Positions 58,881-64,000 of a stretch of 64,000 nt of DNA are shown here, one piece after another. The notes under the pieces were generated by a model that searched no databases, was not told where the DNA came from, and saw only the letters and a list, made by a program, of their open reading frames with translations. The stretch covers positions 7,801,888 through 7,865,887 of the forward strand of contig NW_004624743.1 in the NCBI RefSeq assembly GCF_000247695.1, in the 5' to 3' direction. This DNA comes from Heterocephalus glaber. Lineage: Eukaryota > Chordata > Mammalia > Rodentia > Bathyergidae. The position numbers were made by a program, and so were the translations under genes. The number at the start of each line of letters is the position of its first letter. Position 1 is the stretch's first letter.

Positions 58881-60090
58881 AGGAATTTAAAGGAAAACAA
58901 TACAGTAGCAAGAATGGCATAAAAATAGACAGTAGCATAGTATTTGAGAAAAATTACAATATCCAATTCCATGATGGAGTCCTCAGATTTCATAATTCCT
59001 TCATATGAGTTCACCTTAAAAATTATTGACAATCCAAAAAATGCAATGAAACATACTATCCTATAAAAATATAAGACAATTGAGTAAGAGTATTGATCTC
59101 TCACAACACTTATGTGATTTTGTTAACAAATAAGTAAAAATAACTGCCCAAGTAATACTTTTATTTCTATGTTATTAATACATCACAAAACTTCTGTCTC
59201 CATAAGGAACCAAATTTCTTTTGAAATACTGTAACACACTTTCTGCTGGGTAGAAAAAGCTATTTGAAGTATGACTTTAAATTTTGTTATAGCTTTGGTG
59301 CAATGAGTAGTCAAAACAATCATTTTTAATTGTCTGGAATAATCATTTTACAATCAGATCCTAATGTGGGAGGAATTTGAGTGTTTTCGCTTGAGTTTCC
59401 TCTCACCATTATAAATTTATTCATCAACACCTTTTTGTGGCTCTGGAAAAAATGCTAAAATCACCGCTTTTTCAAAGAATTCATTTTCAAAGAAGAGCTT
59501 TTCTTTAGCTATTTGTCCTTTTCCTCCCAAATTTAACTAAAACAAATAACTATAGAAAAGAGTCTCCCAGTTTTCTCTTGGGCTATTGTACATTTAGTTG
59601 ACTTCTCTTGCTCATGGCAAACATTATTTTTGTTGCACAATTAAAACTTTACAGCTCCTATCCATATACAAAACTGACAAATCTTAATTACTAGCAGTAG
59701 GCAGAGGTTTTCTGAAATACTTGGCCATTCTAGACCTCCTTGTACAGCACATTTATACCCCAGTATTTCAGGATCAAAAATCACCTATTGTTTAGAGTAC
59801 CTTTTCTTATTTGTAAGAAACTAACATAACTCTTGAGGACTTCCTACAGATGTTTTAAAGAAGATATAATCAGGCTTTTGTGTTGTTGTTTTATTTTCTT
59901 GTGTAAGTTGTATAATGGTCTCAAAAATCATCTTATGCATCTTATGCCTAGAGTTGGGGATTTTTCAGGAGATGTAATAAATGTTCTTATTAAAAATCAC
60001 ATCCTTCTTCAACATATGGGCAACAACAGCAACAGGCATATGTGTGTGACTTTTTATAACATAGCTAACTGATTGAAGGTGGTTGCACAA
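58881..60090. other. AT-rich unassigned sequence
   Basis: About 1.2 kb without gene or named repeat. An open frame of 79 codons at 59833-60072 has no motif. Confidence 0.5.
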
Positions 60091-60091
60091 A

Positions 60092-60162
60092 AACTAGGGT
60101 GTAGCTCAGTGGTGAGTGCTTCCCTAGCATCTGTGAGACCCAGGATTCAATGCCCAGCAAGA
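60092..60162 (+). mobile_element. Older ID SINE
   Basis: 'aaactagggtgtagctcagt', 'ggtgagtgcttccctagcat', 'gacccaggattcaatgccca'. Ancestral-type middle, no tail, diverged. Confidence 0.65.
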
Positions 60163-61170
60163 TAATTATAGCCATGTCCAATCAGGTTAGGTGAACACTC
60201 TTGCAGAAGAGTGAAATTTTTTATTAAAGTTACTGTGCATATAAAAATTTATAAAACATTTGTAGATATTTAGGTGACCTGGACAATATCATCAACAGGT
60301 ACAATCTTTCCAGATATCTGTCTTTTAGTTTTATCCCTCAATGTTGCCATGGTGTCTCCCACTCCTTAGCTGGTGACAAGAAAGAGACTAAATTTATTTT
60401 TATGACTACATTGACATGAGAAGCAGCCCAAAATACAAAAGAAAGAGCACCCAGTAGTGGAAAATTCCACACTCTCGGGAAGTAGACTTCTGATTTGCCT
60501 CCACAATGGAGATGTTCCTTTCTTAGGGCTTCCACCTGCCCTTATTCTGTGACTGACCCTTAGCAAAAGTTCAGTAAAGTATCTCCCTGACCACAGTGTT
60601 GATTCAGTAATGTCTGAATTTAACCAGTCCTGTTAGCAAAGACTGAAGGTTTTGAAAGAAATTAGAGTACAGGCTACCTTTGAATGGAAGTAAGAGAAGA
60701 GAAGGTCAAGATTAAATTTTGAGAAAGAGAAATAAGATCTTAGAGAAATCATTTTGATCCATAGATCCAGTCAGACCTGTAGTCAGGTTACTTCTGGAAT
60801 TTTGAGGTACATGATGCAAAACATTTTTCTATCCCATTACATTTGTTTTCTGTATTTTTAAGCAAAATCATAAGAAAAATTAAAACTATTTTCCCCATCC
60901 AATGCAAGCACCAAGAACAACAACAGTGAATCTGATAGCATTTACACAACCCCTGAAATGATTTCAGCTGCTACTTTATACTGTCAATGTTTTGGTTGGT
61001 GGTTCCCCACAGGCTAAAGGCCCCTTCTACCAGAGTGTCCTGGGTAAAGAACAAGCAGAATATTACAAAGAGACTGCTCATCAAATTGGTAATTAATGCG
61101 GTTTGAAGTATGGTATTACTGACCTCACAGGCTGCAACACAAGAATGATAGTGAACTCACCTTCAAACCA
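60163..61170. other. AT-rich unassigned sequence
   Basis: No gene or named repeat seen. Short open frames at 60338-60566 (minus) have no motif. Confidence 0.45.
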
Positions 61171-61240
61171 CTTTTCTCTCCCTCCTTTCTTCCTTCCTTT
61201 CTCCCTCCGCCCCCCTCCCTCCCTCCCTCCCTCTCCTCTT
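61171..61240. repeat. Polypyrimidine simple repeat in SINE tail
   Basis: CTTT, CCTT and CCCT units with a single G at 61209. It abuts the antisense ID at 61241, so it is probably that element's expanded tail. Confidence 0.85.
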
Positions 61241-61318
61241 TGGGGATCAAACCCAGAGCCTCATGCATGGTAGACAATCAGTCCATCACAGAGCACAGAG
61301 CTACATCTCCAGCCCCCA
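61241..61318 (-). mobile_element. Older ID SINE
   Basis: Antisense ID: 'ggggatcaaacccagagcct', 'catgcatggtagacaatcag', 'gagctacatctccagccccc'. Ancestral-type middle, as at 54144. Confidence 0.8.
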
Positions 61319-61494
61319 ATCACTATTTCTGCCCTGAATATGAGGATTCAACAAAAACAAAAAATGTAGCATTAACACAAGTGATATCACTCAGCTTTTA
61401 TCTAAAAATACTGTGATTAAAGAAAATTAATGTGATACATTACCACTACATATAAAAAACCATGAAAGTTGTTAGCTTCTTCAAATTTTTTATT
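61319..61494. other. Unassigned AT-rich spacer
   Basis: No feature seen. Confidence 0.5.
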
Positions 61495-61507
61495 AAAAGT
61501 TGCTTTT

Positions 61508-61666
61508 TAATAAAGTCTTTGTAGATAGGGAGGGGTGGAGGGGTTGAAGGGAGGGCAGGGGAATGGGGAAAAAATAAGAACCAAGATGGATTATGTAAAG
61601 GTGCAGATTTCCAATGATGAATGTCATTATATTGTATACCTTAAATGTACCAATATAATTAACAAA
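61508..61666 (+). mobile_element. Very short L1 3' end with perfect TSD
   Basis: Only about 160 bases of L1 3' UTR ('aggggtggaggggttgaagg', 'ccaatgatgaatgtcattat', 'accaatataattaac'). Perfect 13-bp target-site duplication (61495-61507 and 61667-61679, aaaagttgctttt). Near-identical in its GA-rich block to the ends at 63-268 and 15384-15661. Confidence 0.92.
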
Positions 61667-61679
61667 AAAAGTTGCTTTT

Positions 61680-62794
61680 CTCTTTGAAAATGAAAATTAG
61701 TTTTATGTTCTCCTATTTGTCAAAGCCATCTAAGTAGATCAGATGAGAGGCCCTAATTACAATTTGTTAAGCACTTGCATTTATGCTAACACATGATTTG
61801 ACGGGGATCCTATTTATTTGTTCAGTTTAAAGATAATTTATTACCCATAAAAGGTAGGCAATTAATGGCCCTAGAAATTGAAATTATTTCCCTATTCACT
61901 AACAAGAGAGAATCTAATCTAGGAAAGTCTATGTTTCCATACCATTTTGTCTCATAGGTAAAAAGGTATTTTGTACTGCACAAAAAATTTAATCCTTTAC
62001 TCTTGAGATTGCCCACAGGGATGCTAATTGCATTGGCAAGTTTTGTTACATTCACATTAAGAATTAGCCTGAGTTCTCCACACCATCTTACACAATCTAA
62101 TAACTGTCATTTACAATTACTTTTTGACACTACAAATATACCACTTCTGCCACAGAAGACTCTATCACCAATTAGTGATTCCACAGCCATTGAAAGCCTT
62201 TTTTTGTTTCAACACAAAAATAGAATTCCTCTATATTTACCTCTTAAGAACTATTTGATCTTCTCACAGACTGGTGCCTTAAATTGAGTCTTCCAGTAAA
62301 AGAATATTCACATACAGTGTTGCACAATGTAGAAAAGTCTCCAAATAGAGTCGATACTATTAATGTAGATAACCTTCAAATTTAAGGCTTTACAGTATTT
62401 TACCAAGTCAAACATTTTTAGCACTATCTGGTATGTGACTTTCACGTAAAACCACTGTTGTGATGCAGTAACTGTTTAAATTTAAAAACAAACTGTAAAA
62501 GATAAAAAGGCAGGCACCTGAATTTTAAAACTGTGCAAAGAGTATGAACAGGCAATTCACAAAAGAAATAATACAATAAGGTTCCATAACAGGTGACCAG
62601 GAACCTCAGCAGTAATACATGAAATACTAGATAAAACAACAGCAATGAGACACTTTTTGATCTCCCACATCACCAAAGATTGAATAAAACAATGACACCT
62701 AGTACTAAAGTTAGTGCAGTGCATTTAGAAATAAAAGATGTCAAAATATGTTTTAAGAGAATTTGATAATTTATAAAAATCATTCTTTATTTTA
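61680..62794. other. AT-rich unassigned sequence
   Basis: About 1.1 kb without gene or named repeat. The open frame of 94 codons at 62003-62287 has no motif. Confidence 0.5.
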
Positions 62795-64000
62795 AAATTC
62801 TTATTGGTACATTTTAGGTATACAACACATTTACATTTATCATTGGGTGCTTGTACCTGTACATCATGTATCTTGGCTCTTATTTTTTTCTCCATTACCT
62901 GTGTGCCCTTCACCTCCTCCACCCTTCCCTATTTACTTATACTTTGTTTACATTTTTTTCTTTTCTCATAATTTTTCCTTTCCCTCCTTTCCTTTCCCCT
63001 TCCCCTCCCACCACCCTTACCCCTTTGGACCTTTTCTTCCTATTTCAAATTACCAATTATTCATTTTAATCAGTTTGACCCTTGTTTACACTATCAGTTT
63101 CTCACACTAAAGAAACTATTTGGTATTTACACATGTGTGTCCTATTTATTTCACGTAAGAGTATGGCCTCGATATGCATCCATTTAGTTATGACTCTAGT
63201 TTTTCATTCTTTATGGCTGAGTAGTACTCCATTTTATAAAAACAACACATTTTCTTTATCCAGTTTCCAGTTGATGGGCACTTGGGCTGCTTCCAAACTT
63301 TATCTATTACAAACTGTGCCGCTATGAACATGGGTGCATATGTATCACTGTGGTATGATTCTTTTAATTCTTTGGGGAAGATCCCCAGCTGGGGAATAGC
63401 TGGGTCAAATGGGACCTCTAGTCCTAGTTCTTTGAGGTATCTCCATATTGACCGCCACAGTGGTTGCACCAGTCTGCACTCCCACCAACAATGGAGAAGT
63501 GTTCCTTATTCCCCACACCCCTGCCAATATTTGTTATTGGTTGATTTCCTGATAGCAGCCATTCTTTGTGGGGTGAGGTGGAATCTCAGTGTTGCTTTCA
63601 TCTGCATTTCTCCAATGACCAATGATATTGAACACGTTTTCATATATTTAGTTGCTGCTTTTACTTCTTGATCTGAGAAATGTCTGTTCATTTCAGATGA
63701 CCATTTTTGAATTGGGTCTTTGAATCTGGGGGTCTGATTTTTTTCAGTTCTTTATATATTCTAGATATATTCTTTATATATTTATATATGTCTAAGGTAC
63801 AGAGGCTAAAAATTTTTCCCACATTGTAGGTTGTCTCTTAGCTCTGTTGGTGGTTTCTCTTTTAGCGCAGAAGCTTTTTAATAAGATGAGATCCCAGTTG
63901 TTGATTCTTTCTGCTAGTTCCCATGCTACTGAGGTTTTGTTCATAAAGTCTTTTCCTATGCCAATGTCTTCAAGAGTTCTACCTAACTTATCTTCCAGCA
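62795..64000 (-). mobile_element. L1: 3' UTR and ORF2 end, cut by window edge
   Basis: Mirror of the copy at 57470-58880: 3' terminus near 62795, then the 3' UTR, then the ORF2 C-terminal region in reverse, still continuing at 64000. The minus-strand frames 63188-63469 and 63506-63691 carry the ORF2 homology in more than one frame or with stops, so the visible part is not intact. Its full length and 5' end lie outside the window. The plus-strand frame at 63282-63671 is antisense. Confidence 0.9.

Noticed and set aside
63282..63671. 129-codon open frame
   Set aside because: Antisense of L1 ORF2, not a gene.

Overview
This is mammalian nuclear DNA, almost certainly from a rodent. The evidence is the interspersed repeats. 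There is a B1 SINE carrying the internal quasi-duplication typical of rodent B1 (14690-14840), three B1-dID composite SINEs, about ten ID elements ending in A-tails, and several L1 3' ends that share one lineage-specific 3' UTR. B1-dID composites point away from mouse and rat, towards squirrel-, dormouse-, beaver- or guinea-pig-related lineages. I cannot fix the species. The recent ID copies use a distinctive middle segment (ggttc-YGCCGCCTGC) that should identify the lineage in a database search.

I find no protein-coding gene I can defend. The longest open frames (about 100-153 codons) lie in LINE, LTR or unassigned sequence, show no recognisable domain, and are of the size expected by chance. 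The window reads as intergenic or deep intronic DNA. I see no tRNA, rRNA, snRNA or miRNA gene that I can support.

Layout. 1-15.7 kb is a mosaic of fossil and recent repeats: an L1 end, a GC-rich LTR-like block, a three-layer nested insertion at 2.6-4.1 kb, MaLR LTRs, L2, MIR, a DNA-transposon relic, a CpG-rich islet at 14.2-14.56 kb and a B1. 15.7-28.4 kb is the odd part: about 12.7 kb with no recognisable rodent-specific SINE, L1 or LTR and only one short L2 tail. It holds candidate conserved noncoding elements at 20.2-20.6, 21.8-22.2 and 22.2-22.6 kb and a CTCF-like motif at 26.84 kb. 28.4-28.9 kb is a twin-primed (5'-inverted) L1 with an ID element inserted in its target-site duplication. 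29-38 kb mixes B1-dID, MIR and L2 relics with unassigned AT-rich sequence. 38.4-49.3 kb is rich in LTRs, ID elements and L1. 50-57 kb has MIR and MLT1-like LTR relics, and a long purine tract. 57.4-64 kb holds two L1 3' ends in opposite orientation, the second running off the window.

Nothing here works together as a gene system. If the window has a function, it is most likely regulatory and located in the transposon-poor interval. All family names come from reading the sequence against remembered consensus features, not from a search.
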